Shown piece by piece: positions 50,266 to 59,445 of a DNA stretch of 64,000 bases. The notes beneath the pieces were generated by a model. The model saw nothing but the letters and a program-made list of their open reading frames with translations. It was not told the DNA's origin and did not search any database. Numbering within the stretch: position 1 is the stretch's first letter; the number at the start of each line of letters is the position of its first letter. The translations under genes were made by a program, and so were the position numbers. The stretch is from the NCBI RefSeq assembly GCF_008632455.1, contig NZ_CP043929.1, positions 930,001 to 994,000 on the forward strand, given 5' to 3'. The stretch is from Methylomonas rhizoryzae (GTDB lineage: Bacteria > Pseudomonadota > Gammaproteobacteria > Methylococcales > Methylomonadaceae).

Positions 50266-51162
50266 ATGACAGACATAGCCGCACTTTATCAATCAGATTT
50301 GCCAAATCTAAGGTTGCTAGGACGTGGAAAAGTGCGGGATATGTATGAAGTCGACGAGAAGCATCTTTTGATCGTCACCACGGATAGGATGTCTGCGTTC
50401 GATGTGGTATTGCCAAATCCGATTCCCGGTAAAGGGCTTGTTCTAACTCGACTAGCCAATTTTTGGTTCGACAAAACTAAACATATCATTGCGAATCACA
50501 TCGCGGACGATCTGAGCTTGGAACAGGCGGTTTCCGATCCTGAGCTGCGCCGGCAAATCGAAGGGCGGGCTATTGTGGTTAAACGCCTTAAACCTCTGCC
50601 GGTAGAAGCTATTGTGCGAGGTTATTTAATTGGTTCAGGTTGGAAAGATTATCTAGCAAACGGTAAGGTCTGCGGCATTGTCTTGCCCAACGGATTGAAG
50701 CAAGCCCAGCAATTACCTGAACCGATTTTTACGCCATCGAGTAAAGCGGAAGTCGGAGTTCATGACGAGAATATCAGCTTTAGTCAAATGGTTGGTATGT
50801 TAGGTGAAACCCTTGCCGAGCAAGTCCGCAACGTTAGCTTGCAGATCTACGGTTATGCTGCAGAGTTTGCCCGTCAGCGCGGCATTATCATCGCCGATAC
50901 CAAGTTTGAGTTTGGCTTGGACGATAATGGCGTTTTACATTTAATAGACGAAGTCCTTACCCCTGATTCGTCTCGATTTTGGCCTGCGGACCAATATCGC
51001 GTAGGCATTAGTCCGCCAAGTTTTGATAAGCAATACTTGCGGGATTATCTGGAGACATTGGACTGGGATAAAACGCCTCCCGGCCCTCGGTTGCCCGAAC
51101 AAGTTGCTGCGCAATGCAGCGACAAATATCGCGAAGCTGCAGCCATTTTGATAGGGGATTAA
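50266..51162 (+). CDS. purC: SAICAR synthetase
   Basis: 298 aa. Ligates aspartate to CAIR in de novo purine synthesis (ATP-dependent, cytoplasm). Motifs: LLGRGKVRDMYEVDEKHLLI at residues ~17-36, TTDRMSAFDVVLPNPIPGKG, VVKRLKPLPVEAIVRGYLIG, and LIDEVLTPDSSRFWP. The length fits the longer (ADE1-like) form of the enzyme. Monocistronic in this view. Confidence 0.96.
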   Translation: MTDIAALYQSDLPNLRLLGRGKVRDMYEVDEKHLLIVTTDRMSAFDVVLPNPIPGKGLVLTRLANFWFDKTKHIIANHIADDLSLEQAVSDPELRRQIEGRAIVVKRLKPLPVEAIVRGYLIGSGWKDYLANGKVCGIVLPNGLKQAQQLPEPIFTPSSKAEVGVHDENISFSQMVGMLGETLAEQVRNVSLQIYGYAAEFARQRGIIIADTKFEFGLDDNGVLHLIDEVLTPDSSRFWPADQYRVGISPPSFDKQYLRDYLETLDWDKTPPGPRLPEQVAAQCSDKYREAAAILIGD

Positions 51163-51272
51163 TATCCCGTATTCACGTAGCTAAGAGCATGCGCACGTCT
51201 ATTCATTTTGTCATTGAGTTGTAATAAATTATTGATTTAAAAAGATTGTTAAGTTGGTCGCCGGTTTTTAAG

Positions 51273-51278
51273 TATAAT
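51273..51278 (+). promoter_or_regulatory. Probable -10 box for speE
   Basis: TATAAT, consensus, 33 bp before the start codon. The best upstream -35-like hexamers (TTGTTA, TTGGTC) have poor spacing, so only the -10 is assigned. Confidence 0.4.
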
Positions 51279-51310
51279 CAGGAATCTTTAATAACACCCG
51301 AGGAATACTT

Positions 51311-52159
51311 ATGCTAGACGCGGAATGGTTCAGCGAAGCGCAGCATGCAAACGGTACTGCATTTTCTCTAAAAATTAAGCGAAAGTTGCACGAAGAGCAG
51401 TCCGAGTTTCAGTTTTTGGAAATCTATGAAACCGAGCATTTCGGTAATCTGATGGTCATCGACGGCTGTACCATGGTTTCCACTCGAGATAATTTTTTTT
51501 ATCACGAGATGATGAGTCATCCGGTTTTGTTCAGCCATCCTGATCCGAAAAAAGTTTGGATTATTGGTGGCGGGGATTGTGGTACGTTGCGTGAGGTCTT
51601 GAAGCACCAATCCGTAGAACAAGCCGTGCAAATCGATATAGATGAAAGGGTTACTCGCTTAGCGGAAATTTATTTTCCCGAACTGTGCGTATCAAACAAC
51701 GACCCGCGTGCCGAGCTGAAATTTATCGATGGTATCAAATGGGTAAAAGATGCTGAGCCGAATAGCGTTGACGTCATTATTGTCGACAGTACCGATCCTG
51801 TCGGACCCGCCGAGGGGTTGTTCTGTGCAGATTTTTATAAGGATTGTTTTAATGCGTTGACTGAAAATGGAATAGTGATCCAACAAAGCGAATCGGCGTT
51901 GTTGCATATGGATATACTAAATGAAATGCGGCAAGAAATGCGCGCTGGTGGCTTCGAAAACATGCAAACTGTGTTTTTTCCACAATGCATTTATCCGTCC
52001 GGATGGTGGAGTGCGACTATGGCGGGTAAGTGCGACTTGTCAGCATTTCGGGAGCAAGCTAGCGCTAGCAAAGATTTCGACACGACCTATTACAATCGAG
52101 AAATTCATCTGGCCAGTTTAGCCATGCCTGAGTTTTTCAGAAAACATGTGTTGAAATAA
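51311..52159 (+). CDS. speE: Spermidine synthase
   Basis: 282 aa. Transfers aminopropyl from decarboxylated SAM to putrescine. N-terminal beta domain, then the SAM-binding motif IGGGDCGTLREVLKH (Cys where most family members have Gly), IDIDERV, and the catalytic IIVDSTDPVGPAEGLF (Asp near residue 158). C-terminal PSGWWSATMAGK. The enzyme that makes decarboxylated SAM (speD) is not adjacent. GAGGAATAC precedes the ATG. Confidence 0.95.
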   Translation: MLDAEWFSEAQHANGTAFSLKIKRKLHEEQSEFQFLEIYETEHFGNLMVIDGCTMVSTRDNFFYHEMMSHPVLFSHPDPKKVWIIGGGDCGTLREVLKHQSVEQAVQIDIDERVTRLAEIYFPELCVSNNDPRAELKFIDGIKWVKDAEPNSVDVIIVDSTDPVGPAEGLFCADFYKDCFNALTENGIVIQQSESALLHMDILNEMRQEMRAGGFENMQTVFFPQCIYPSGWWSATMAGKCDLSAFREQASASKDFDTTYYNREIHLASLAMPEFFRKHVLK

Positions 52160-52267
52160 AGGCGTCAAGCTGTTTTAGCAGTCTAATCATTGATATATAG
52201 TCATTTGCTGCTGTAGACATCTACATTTAAACGCAGTCGAATGTGTTTGCTAGCACGTTTCCATCTC

Positions 52268-52301
52268 TGCCAACACATGACATATCTGTCATGTGTTGGC
52301 A
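52268..52301. repeat. Perfect 15-bp inverted repeat with 4-nt loop
   Basis: TGCCAACACATGACA, loop TATC, TGTCATGTGTTGGCA. No T-run follows on either strand, so a standard terminator is unlikely, although it is the only structure behind speE. It lies in a 432-bp non-coding stretch (52160-52591) in which I see no gene. Confidence 0.8.
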
Positions 52302-52591
52302 GTCTAGTCATCAGTAAAGTTCTAAGCCGCTTTAATTTACGCTTAATTTCTTCAAGGCAAACTTAGTCATAATATTGCGTTACGGGATAAATTCTCTAAC
52401 GAAATCAGGCGGTAGTGCTCAGTCGAGACATTTGTTTTCGAATCTTTCCGGGAATGGTGGGCAATTGTGAATAACTTGGCATACAAATAGCATTTTCCCT
52501 AGTAATCTCGAGGCCGATTTTGGGCGCTGCTTTTGCTGACGCGAATTTTCAAGCTCGTAGAGAATAAACAACAATAATTCGGGTGATCCTA

Positions 52592-52792
52592 ATGGTTAAG
52601 GTTAAGATGTTTAATATTGTAATTACGTTGGCAGCATTTGCTGCATTGGTGTTTTTGCTACCTGCAGATAAAGATTTGCCTCAAGCGACTAAAAGCAAAC
52701 AACAAACTTATTCAAGTAAAGAAAACATTTCTACCAAATCTAATGAAAAGCAGTCGACTACAACAGACAGCGGCTACTTGAGAGCCGTCTAA
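52592..52792 (+). CDS. Small single-pass membrane protein, hypothetical
   Basis: 66 aa: a membrane helix at residues ~6-24 (MFNIVITLAAFAALVFLLPA) followed by a Lys/Ser/Thr-rich tail. AT-rich compared with its neighbours. A GTG three codons upstream is an alternative start; GGGTGAT lies before the ATG. No family recognised. The 319-bp space downstream to 53111 is AT-rich and appears empty. Confidence 0.45.
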   Translation: MVKVKMFNIVITLAAFAALVFLLPADKDLPQATKSKQQTYSSKENISTKSNEKQSTTTDSGYLRAV

Positions 52793-53111
52793 TAGTTTTG
52801 TAATAAGTTGAATTTAAGGCTTAAATATGGGTAATTTGAATCGTTGTTGTAATTGGCTTTTTGTTTATTGAGCTTGTCTAAGGTATTGTTTGACTTTATA
52901 TATTAAAACGGGCTTTTGATTCTTTCGCTTCAAAACAAAAAACGACAATGGCGATTGGAATTAAATATGAAACTTATTTTTACATTGAGTTTGTTAAAAA
53001 AAGTATTTCTACTTAGGAAGTAAAAAATGAGGTTGTAGGGTCAGCCACAATATGTATACTCCCCATTTAAAATTTACCTGTCTGTAAGTTATAGTGTTTT
53101 TCAAGTCCCCT

Positions 53112-53609
53112 CTATATAAAACTTTCCAGTTGCTTTTCAATTTTTTCTAGGTCCAATTTTCCGATATTTTTCCATTCAATTTTTCCAGTCGGCGATATAA
53201 GTAAAGTGGTCGGAGTGAATGTTATTCCGCCGAATTCTTTTGCTAAAGCGTCGGTTGGATCTAAAGTAATGGAATACGGTATCTGCATGGCTGTTGCAAT
53301 TTCCAACACGCGATTAGGTGGATCGTAAGACATGGCTATGGCGATAATCTTTAATCCGCGATGATTGTATCGGGCATGCAAAGAGCTCAGTATCGGAATT
53401 TCTTGAATGCAAGTCCGGCAGTCGGTAGACCAAAAGCTAACGATCACAGGATGTTGTTTCAAATCAGCTGAATTGATTGTCTCCCCCTTTATCGTTACAA
53501 AGCTGGTTTTTGGGATGTGATCGTCATGATTGTGTCTATATAAGGAAACAATGGACATGCATGCTATCAATACTCCTGAAGCAAAAATTAAAAGTTTTTT
53601 AGTGCGCAT
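53112..53609 (-). CDS. TlpA/ResA-like thiol-disulfide protein
   Basis: 165 aa with an N-terminal signal anchor (residues ~5-25) and a periplasmic thioredoxin fold: VIVSFWSTDCRTCIQEIPIL with active-site Cys-Arg-Thr-Cys near residue 70, a later GGITFTPTTLLISPTGKI cis-Pro loop. Family members reduce disulfides in the envelope, for example in cytochrome c biogenesis; no ccm gene is adjacent. The start at 53609 is ATG, and the region behind it is AT-rich. Confidence 0.86.
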   Translation of the reverse strand: MRTKKLLIFASGVLIACMSIVSLYRHNHDDHIPKTSFVTIKGETINSADLKQHPVIVSFWSTDCRTCIQEIPILSSLHARYNHRGLKIIAIAMSYDPPNRVLEIATAMQIPYSITLDPTDALAKEFGGITFTPTTLLISPTGKIEWKNIGKLDLEKIEKQLESFI

Positions 53610-53832
53610 AGGCCGATATTGACATGTGCGTTATGGGGCTGTAACAAGAACGCGGGTTTGGTTTGTATCGGATTCGTTTTTCGTTCATCACATATTTTCG
53701 CTTAAGCCACTTAATTAGGACGCTACAACAGACGTTAGCATGTCGGTGTATTGATGAAGCTGCGAATATGTTTGTTCCATAGCTATACCTCTGTAAAATA
53801 TTGCACAATTGACTGTGGCCTAGGGTGACACG

Positions 53833-55416
53833 ATGAAAAGAATCCTTATTTCCGACAAACTGGCCGATGATGGTATTAATTTTTTAAACGCGCAAGAAGG
53901 AATTCAAATTCATATACAAACCGGGGTGTCGGAAGTCACGCTTTGCGAAATCATACCTGACTTCGATGCGTTGTTGATTCGCAGCGATACTCAAGTTACC
54001 GCTAAGGTATTGAAAGCGGCTAAGTGCCTCAAAGTGGTGGGAAGGGCCGGGATTGGCGTCGACAATGTCGATTTAGAGGCGGCCATGGAACAAGGCGTCA
54101 TTGTAATGAACACCCCGGATGCGAATGCTGTCACAACCGCAGAGTTGGCCATCGCACATATGTTTTCTCTAAGCCGGAATTTGCCGAGCGCCAACTTGTC
54201 GGTGCGTCAAGGGAAATGGGAGCGTAGCAAATTGATGGGTGCCGAAATTGCCCATAAGACACTGGCAATTTTGGGTTTTGGCACAATAGGCCGCATCGTA
54301 GCGCAACGCGGCAACGGTTTAAGTATGCGGGTGATCGCGTACGATCCTTATGTGGCGCCGGAAATTTTTGAAAAATATGCAGCCGAGATGGTGGATTTGG
54401 ATGCTCTGATCAGGCAAGCCGATTTTTTGACTCTGCATTGTCCCTTGTTAGAAAAGACGCGTAACATCATCGGCATGAAGCAGTTGGCAATGATGAAAAA
54501 AAGTGCGAGGCTGATCAACTGTGCGCGTGGAGGATTGGTCGACGAACAGGCTTTATTCGATGCTTTGAACGAAGGGCGAATCGCCGGGGCGGCATTGGAC
54601 GTGTATGAGCAAGAGCCTCCCAAAGACTCTCCGTTGTTCAAGCTGGACAACATTGTGTTTACCCCGCATCTGGGCGCTTCCACCAAGGAAGCGCAAGTGG
54701 CGGTTAGCGTGGAAATCGCTCGACAAGTCGTGAAATTCCTGCAGACCGGGGAAGCGGTCAATGCCTTGAATTTGCCGCGGATGACCGCAGAGGAGTTGAA
54801 ACAGGCGCAGCCCTTTATGAACTTGGCGCGTACGCTGGGAAAAGTGATGGTGGGCTTGATCGATCAACCTATCCATAAATTGGAGGTTTCAGTTTACGGC
54901 AAAGCGGCTTCCTGCAAGATTCGGGCAATTTCGGACGAGGCTTTGATCGGGTTGTTAGCCGATAAGTTGTCCACCCCGGTTAACCGGGTCAATGTGGACG
55001 GTATAGCAAAGCGTCAAGGTATAACCTTACATGAGTCTCAGGCTGAGGAAGCGGAAGGTTATCAATCGCTGATCAAGCTCACCGGATATTGTGGTGACGG
55101 GATATTAAGCTTGTCCGGTACCTTATTAGCGGACCATCATCCGCGTCTGGTCAGTATTGATCAATTCGAAATCGAAGTGGTGCCTGAAGGCGTGTTATTG
55201 TTTACCCGTCATACCGATAGGCCGGGAGTCATCGCGGCGATTAGCTCGATATTGGGTAGTTGTAATATAAACATTACACGCATGGCGGTGAGCGTTGCGG
55301 ATGGTGAGCAGTTGGCGATGATGGCTATTGGCGTATCCGATTTATTAGACGAGAAATTGCTGCAATCCGTTTGTAGCGTTCCTGCAGTTCATAGTGCAAA
55401 GCAGATCAAATTATGA
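53833..55416 (+). CDS. serA: D-3-phosphoglycerate dehydrogenase (long form)
   Basis: 527 aa, the type with an intervening domain and an ACT domain. Rossmann motif LAILGFGTIGRIVAQRG near residue 145, NCARGGLVDEQALFDAL near 226, catalytic His in TPHLGAST (near 278). ASB domain ~310-440 and ACT ~450-527 (LFTRHTDRPGVIAAISSILG), which binds serine for feedback control. First step of serine synthesis; also used in C1 assimilation by some methylotrophs. Overlaps serB by four bases (ATGA). Confidence 0.95.
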   Translation: MKRILISDKLADDGINFLNAQEGIQIHIQTGVSEVTLCEIIPDFDALLIRSDTQVTAKVLKAAKCLKVVGRAGIGVDNVDLEAAMEQGVIVMNTPDANAVTTAELAIAHMFSLSRNLPSANLSVRQGKWERSKLMGAEIAHKTLAILGFGTIGRIVAQRGNGLSMRVIAYDPYVAPEIFEKYAAEMVDLDALIRQADFLTLHCPLLEKTRNIIGMKQLAMMKKSARLINCARGGLVDEQALFDALNEGRIAGAALDVYEQEPPKDSPLFKLDNIVFTPHLGASTKEAQVAVSVEIARQVVKFLQTGEAVNALNLPRMTAEELKQAQPFMNLARTLGKVMVGLIDQPIHKLEVSVYGKAASCKIRAISDEALIGLLADKLSTPVNRVNVDGIAKRQGITLHESQAEEAEGYQSLIKLTGYCGDGILSLSGTLLADHHPRLVSIDQFEIEVVPEGVLLFTRHTDRPGVIAAISSILGSCNINITRMAVSVADGEQLAMMAIGVSDLLDEKLLQSVCSVPAVHSAKQIKL

Positions 55417-56054
55417 GTTTTGAGGTTGTTTGTTTCGATTGTGACAGTACGTTAAGCCGCGTTGAAGGCATAGACGAATTGGCGCGTCGCAACGGTTTAT
55501 TCGAGGAAGTCTCGGCATTAACCGATAAGGCGATGAATGGCGAATTGGCTTTAAACGAGGTCTATGGCAAAAGACTGGAGCTTATCAAGCCGGATCAAGC
55601 GGCAATCGACTGGTTGGCGGATTTGTATATTGCCGAAATGGTGGATGGGGTGGCCGAAACCGTAAGCACTTTGTTAGCCAACGGCGTAGGCGTACACATT
55701 ATTAGCGGTGGCTTGCGTCAGGCGATTTTACCGCTCGCGGCGCGTCTGGGTATTCCCGACGAGAATGTTCATGCCGTGGAGTTGCTGTTAAGCGAAACCG
55801 GTCAGTACGTCGATTACGTGCGCCATTCTCCGCTAGCGGTTAACGGCGGAAAGGCGCGGATTTGCCGACGATTGAAAATGCAGTTTAGAGCGCTTGCTAT
55901 GGTAGGTGATGGAAAAACCGATTTAGAGGCGAAAGAAGCGGGTGCGTTTATGATAGGTTTCGGTGGCGTAGTAAGTAGACCTCTGGTACAAGAGCAAGCC
56001 GATGTGTTCGTAACCGATCGATCGTTGACGGCGGTATTGCCCCATGTGTTGTAA
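55413..56054 (+). CDS. serB: Phosphoserine phosphatase-like HAD protein
   Basis: 213 aa. HAD motifs: FDCDSTLSRVEG (nucleophile Asp near residue 9), IISGGLRQAI (motif II Ser), and MVGDGKTDLEAKEAG (motif III/IV Asp). Length and cap size fit short SerB-type phosphatases. Together with the overlapping serA it would complete steps one and three of serine synthesis; serC is not here. Start fixed by the ATGA overlap. Confidence 0.88.
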   Translation: MSFEVVCFDCDSTLSRVEGIDELARRNGLFEEVSALTDKAMNGELALNEVYGKRLELIKPDQAAIDWLADLYIAEMVDGVAETVSTLLANGVGVHIISGGLRQAILPLAARLGIPDENVHAVELLLSETGQYVDYVRHSPLAVNGGKARICRRLKMQFRALAMVGDGKTDLEAKEAGAFMIGFGGVVSRPLVQEQADVFVTDRSLTAVLPHVL

Positions 56055-56118
56055 CAAGAACTCGAAAAAACCGCTAGGGCAATGATAAAATTCAAAATTT
56101 ACAGTTAAGAGAGAGACA

Positions 56119-56874
56119 ATGGCTGGGCATAGTAAATGGGCGAACATCAAACATCGTAAAGGCGCGCAAGACGCCAAGCGCGGCAAGATTTTCACCAAGC
56201 TAATCCGTGAAATTTCCGTTGCCGCTAAAAGCTCAGGTGGAGGCGATCCGGCCAATAATCCCGCTCTACGCACTGCGATCGATAAAGCCTTGGGTGTCAA
56301 TATGAAGCGTGACACCATCGATAACACCATTAAAAAGGCCACGGGAGCACTGGATGGCGACAATTTCGAAGAAGTTCGATACGAGGGCTACGGACCCGGC
56401 GGTACGGCTGTGATGGTGAACTGTTTAACCGACAATCGTAATCGCACCGTCGCCGAAGTCAGGCATGCCTTCTCCAAACATGGCGGAAATTTGGGTACCG
56501 ACGGTTCCGTAGCGTATATGTTTCGGAAAGTCGGTATCATAAGTTTCGGTAACGAGATTAACGAAGATGCGTTAATGGAAGCGGCTATGGAAGTCGGTGC
56601 CGAAGATATTGTCAGCAACGACGATGGTTCCGTGGATATATTCACGGCGCCTGAAGATTATTTGAACGTGAAAGAGGCTCTAATTGCCGCAGGCTGGGTT
56701 CCCGAGAACAGTGAAATTACCATGCATGCGGATACAAAAACCGAACTGGATGCCGAGGCAGCGGAAAAAATGCTCAAACTGATCGATCGCTTGGAAGACT
56801 TGGATGACGTTCAAGACGTCTATACCAACGCCAATATTAGCGATGAGATTATGGACGCCGTTGCTGCCGGCTGA
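56119..56874 (+). CDS. yebC: YebC/PmpR family protein (TACO1-like)
   Basis: 251 aa beginning MAGHSKWANIKHRKGAQDAK, diagnostic of the family, with GYGPGGTAVMVNCLTDNRNR near residue 90. Long regarded as a transcription regulator; recent work links the family to relief of ribosome stalling at proline stretches. It precedes ruvC by 24 bp, the common gamma- and betaproteobacterial order. GAGAGAGAC lies before the ATG. Confidence 0.95.
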   Translation: MAGHSKWANIKHRKGAQDAKRGKIFTKLIREISVAAKSSGGGDPANNPALRTAIDKALGVNMKRDTIDNTIKKATGALDGDNFEEVRYEGYGPGGTAVMVNCLTDNRNRTVAEVRHAFSKHGGNLGTDGSVAYMFRKVGIISFGNEINEDALMEAAMEVGAEDIVSNDDGSVDIFTAPEDYLNVKEALIAAGWVPENSEITMHADTKTELDAEAAEKMLKLIDRLEDLDDVQDVYTNANISDEIMDAVAAG

Positions 56875-56898
56875 GTTCGAAACTGCATACGTAAGGCT

Positions 56899-57396
56899 TT
56901 GAGTAGAATTCTTGGGATAGATCCCGGTTCTCGAATAACAGGATACGGTGTTTTGGAACCCACATCGGGCGGCATCCGATACGTAGCAAGCGGGTGTATT
57001 CGCATTCATGCCGAAGACTTTCCGTCCCGGCTGAAGCAAATATTCGATGGTATCAGCGAGATCATTGCCTTATACCAGCCGCGGCAAATGGCTATCGAAC
57101 AAGTGTTCATGCACAAAAATGCCGATTCGGCATTAAAGTTGGGACAAGCACGGGGGGCCGCGATTTGCGCAAGCATGAATCAAAGTCTGCCGGTTTTCGA
57201 ATACGCGGCTCGACAGGTCAAGCAGGCTCTGGTGGGTAACGGAAACGCCGATAAACACCAAGTACAGCACATGGTAAAAATTCTGTTAAGCATCAGGGGC
57301 GATTTGCAAATCGATGCCAGCGATGCATTAGCCATTGGTTTGTGCCACTTCCATTACCAGCAAACCGCTCAGCGATTAGCCGGGGTTATCTCTTGA
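56899..57396 (+). CDS. ruvC: Holliday junction endonuclease RuvC
   Basis: 165 aa starting at TTG. LGIDPGSRITGYG carries the first catalytic Asp, then AIEQVFMHKNADSALKLGQA (Glu), and DASDALAIGLCHFH (Asp pair). RuvC cuts Holliday junctions moved by RuvAB. Its stop overlaps the ruvA start (TTGA). Confidence 0.94.
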   Translation: MSRILGIDPGSRITGYGVLEPTSGGIRYVASGCIRIHAEDFPSRLKQIFDGISEIIALYQPRQMAIEQVFMHKNADSALKLGQARGAAICASMNQSLPVFEYAARQVKQALVGNGNADKHQVQHMVKILLSIRGDLQIDASDALAIGLCHFHYQQTAQRLAGVIS

Positions 57397-57998
57397 TTGG
57401 TTATTTACGCGGCCAGGTAATTCAAAAATCCCCGCCGCAATTGCTTTTGGAGGTACACGGCGTCGGTTACGAAATCGAAGCGCCTATGACCACGTTTTAC
57501 GAGTTGCCGGCCGTGGGCGAGCAAGTTTGCTTGCATACTCATTTGGTTGTTCGGGAGGACGCCCATATTTTGTTTGGTTTTAGCAATCTGGCGGATCGCA
57601 CCCTATTTCGCTACCTCATCAAAGTAAATGGGGTTGGGCCGAAATTGGCCTTAACCATTTTATCCGGCCAAAGTGCCGAGGAATTTCAACGTTGCGTGAG
57701 CGATAGCGACATTAAAGCCTTGGTGCGCTTGCCTGGAGTTGGCCAAAAAACTGCGGAAAGGCTGATCGTGGAAATGCGCGGTCGTTTGCCGGCGTTTTCC
57801 AGCGTGCACGGCTCAGGGAGTTCTCTCGTTTCCGCAAGCGAGACGCAGCCGAGCCATGCTAAGCAAGAAGCAATCAGCGCCCTATGTGCGTTGGGCTATA
57901 AGCCGCAAGATGCCAATCGGATGATACAGGCGGTTGCCGGCGACGAGTTGAGTTGTGAAGACATGATTCGCCAAGCTCTGAGAGGAGCGGCCAAGTGA
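57393..57998 (+). CDS. ruvA: Holliday junction-binding protein RuvA
   Basis: 201 aa from TTG 57393 (LIGYLRGQVI), which overlaps the ruvC stop; a longer frame starting at 57342 would add residues inside ruvC. OB-fold N-terminus, helix-hairpin-helix motifs FRYLIKVNGVGPKLALTIL and LVRLPGVGQKTAERLI, and a C-terminal RuvB-binding domain. Length equals E. coli RuvA within two residues. Confidence 0.95.
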   Translation: MIGYLRGQVIQKSPPQLLLEVHGVGYEIEAPMTTFYELPAVGEQVCLHTHLVVREDAHILFGFSNLADRTLFRYLIKVNGVGPKLALTILSGQSAEEFQRCVSDSDIKALVRLPGVGQKTAERLIVEMRGRLPAFSSVHGSGSSLVSASETQPSHAKQEAISALCALGYKPQDANRMIQAVAGDELSCEDMIRQALRGAAK

Positions 57999-59032
57999 TT
58001 GAAAGCGATCGTTTGCTGACGGCTCATGGCGTCAAAGACGAAGAGCGCCTAGACCGAGCAATTCGCCCCAAGCGTCTCAAAGATTATGTCGGCCAACGCG
58101 AGTTACGGCAGCAGATGGAAATATTCATTCAGGCCGCTGTGAGCCGTTCGGAAGCGCTGGACCATGTGTTGATCTTCGGGCCGCCGGGCTTGGGCAAAAC
58201 AACGTTGGCTAATATCGTGGCTGCGGAAATGAACGTGAGCATACGCCAGACTTCCGGGCCTGTGCTGGATAAAGCCGGCGATTTGGCCGCCTTATTGACC
58301 AATTTGCAAGCACACGACGTATTGTTTATCGACGAAATCCACAGGTTGAATCCGGCCGTAGAAGAAGTGCTATACCCGGCTATGGAAGACTATCAGATTG
58401 ATATTATAATAGGCGAAGGTCCTGCTGCTCGTTCCATAAAACTTGATTTGCCGCCATTCACCTTAGTCGGTGCGACAACGCGTGCCGGTTTGCTGACATC
58501 CCCGTTACGAGACCGTTTCGGTATCGTCCAGCGTTTAGAGTTTTACAGTATAGAAGAGCTTTCCGACATTGTGTGCCGGTCGGCGGCCATGCTGGGTATC
58601 GCAATCGATAAGTACGGCGCCGAAGAAATTGCCAGACGTTCGCGCGGTACGCCGCGAATCGCAAACCGGCTGTTGCGTAGGGTCAGAGACTATGCCCAAG
58701 TCAAAGGGAACGGACAAATCAGCGATAACATAGCCCGGCAAGCGTTAGAAATGTTGAAAATCGATAAGCATGGTTTCGATATGTTGGATCGTAAATTGTT
58801 GTTGGCGATGCTCGAACATTTTGACGGCGGGCCGGTGGGTTTAGATACGTTGGCTGCAGCGATCAGCGAAGAACGCGGTACGGTAGAAGACGTTTTGGAA
58901 CCCTTTTTGTTACAGCAAGGTTTTATCATGCGAACGCCACGCGGCAGGGTTGTTACGCAAAAAGCATATGATCATTTTGGTTTGAACCCGCCAGGGCGCC
59001 CACCTGCAACAGAGGACTTATTTGATCGTTAA
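57995..59032 (+). CDS. ruvB: Holliday junction branch-migration ATPase RuvB
   Basis: 345 aa starting at GTG overlapping the ruvA stop (GTGA). Walker A FGPPGLGKTTLANI near residue 62, Walker B VLFIDEIHRL, sensor I VGATTRAGLL, arginine-finger region, and a C-terminal winged helix. Hexameric motor that drives branch migration with RuvA. Confidence 0.97.
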   Translation: MIESDRLLTAHGVKDEERLDRAIRPKRLKDYVGQRELRQQMEIFIQAAVSRSEALDHVLIFGPPGLGKTTLANIVAAEMNVSIRQTSGPVLDKAGDLAALLTNLQAHDVLFIDEIHRLNPAVEEVLYPAMEDYQIDIIIGEGPAARSIKLDLPPFTLVGATTRAGLLTSPLRDRFGIVQRLEFYSIEELSDIVCRSAAMLGIAIDKYGAEEIARRSRGTPRIANRLLRRVRDYAQVKGNGQISDNIARQALEMLKIDKHGFDMLDRKLLLAMLEHFDGGPVGLDTLAAAISEERGTVEDVLEPFLLQQGFIMRTPRGRVVTQKAYDHFGLNPPGRPPATEDLFDR

Positions 59033-59445
59033 TGGATTTGCCGAAACGCATGAAGACATTTAATTGGCCGGTTCGCGTTTACTACGAAGATACCGATGCC
59101 GGCGGAGTGGTATTTTACGCGAACTATTTAAAGTTTTTCGAACGCGCCCGTACTGAAATGTTGCGGCAAGCGGGCTTCGAGCAAGACAGACTGATGGTAG
59201 AACTGGGCGTCCTCTTCGTGGTGCGCTCGGTTGGGGTCGACTACTTAAAGCCTGCCCGATTCAATGACCAACTCGACGTCAGCGCCGGCATCGTTGAAGT
59301 CAAAAAAACCAGTCTTACCTTCGAACAAGCGGTCACGCGAAACCTGGACATATTATGTACGGGTAGTGTACGCATCGCGTGTATAGACGTGCGAACTATG
59401 AAACCCCAACCCATTCCCGTTGCCATTATGGAGCAGTTAACATAA
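59032..59445 (+). CDS. ybgC: YbgC-type acyl-CoA thioesterase (Tol-Pal linked)
   Basis: 137 aa hotdog fold: VRVYYEDTDAGGVVFYANYL carries the catalytic Asp typical of 4-hydroxybenzoyl-CoA thioesterase-like proteins, then FFERARTEMLRQAGF. It opens the tol-pal cluster and shares one base with the ruvB stop codon, so ruv and tol genes may be read through together. Confidence 0.93.
   Translation: MDLPKRMKTFNWPVRVYYEDTDAGGVVFYANYLKFFERARTEMLRQAGFEQDRLMVELGVLFVVRSVGVDYLKPARFNDQLDVSAGIVEVKKTSLTFEQAVTRNLDILCTGSVRIACIDVRTMKPQPIPVAIMEQLT

Noticed and set aside
53599..53808. 69-codon minus-strand frame upstream of the TlpA-like gene
   Set aside because: Overlaps the tlpA-like start, no ribosome site, atypical composition.
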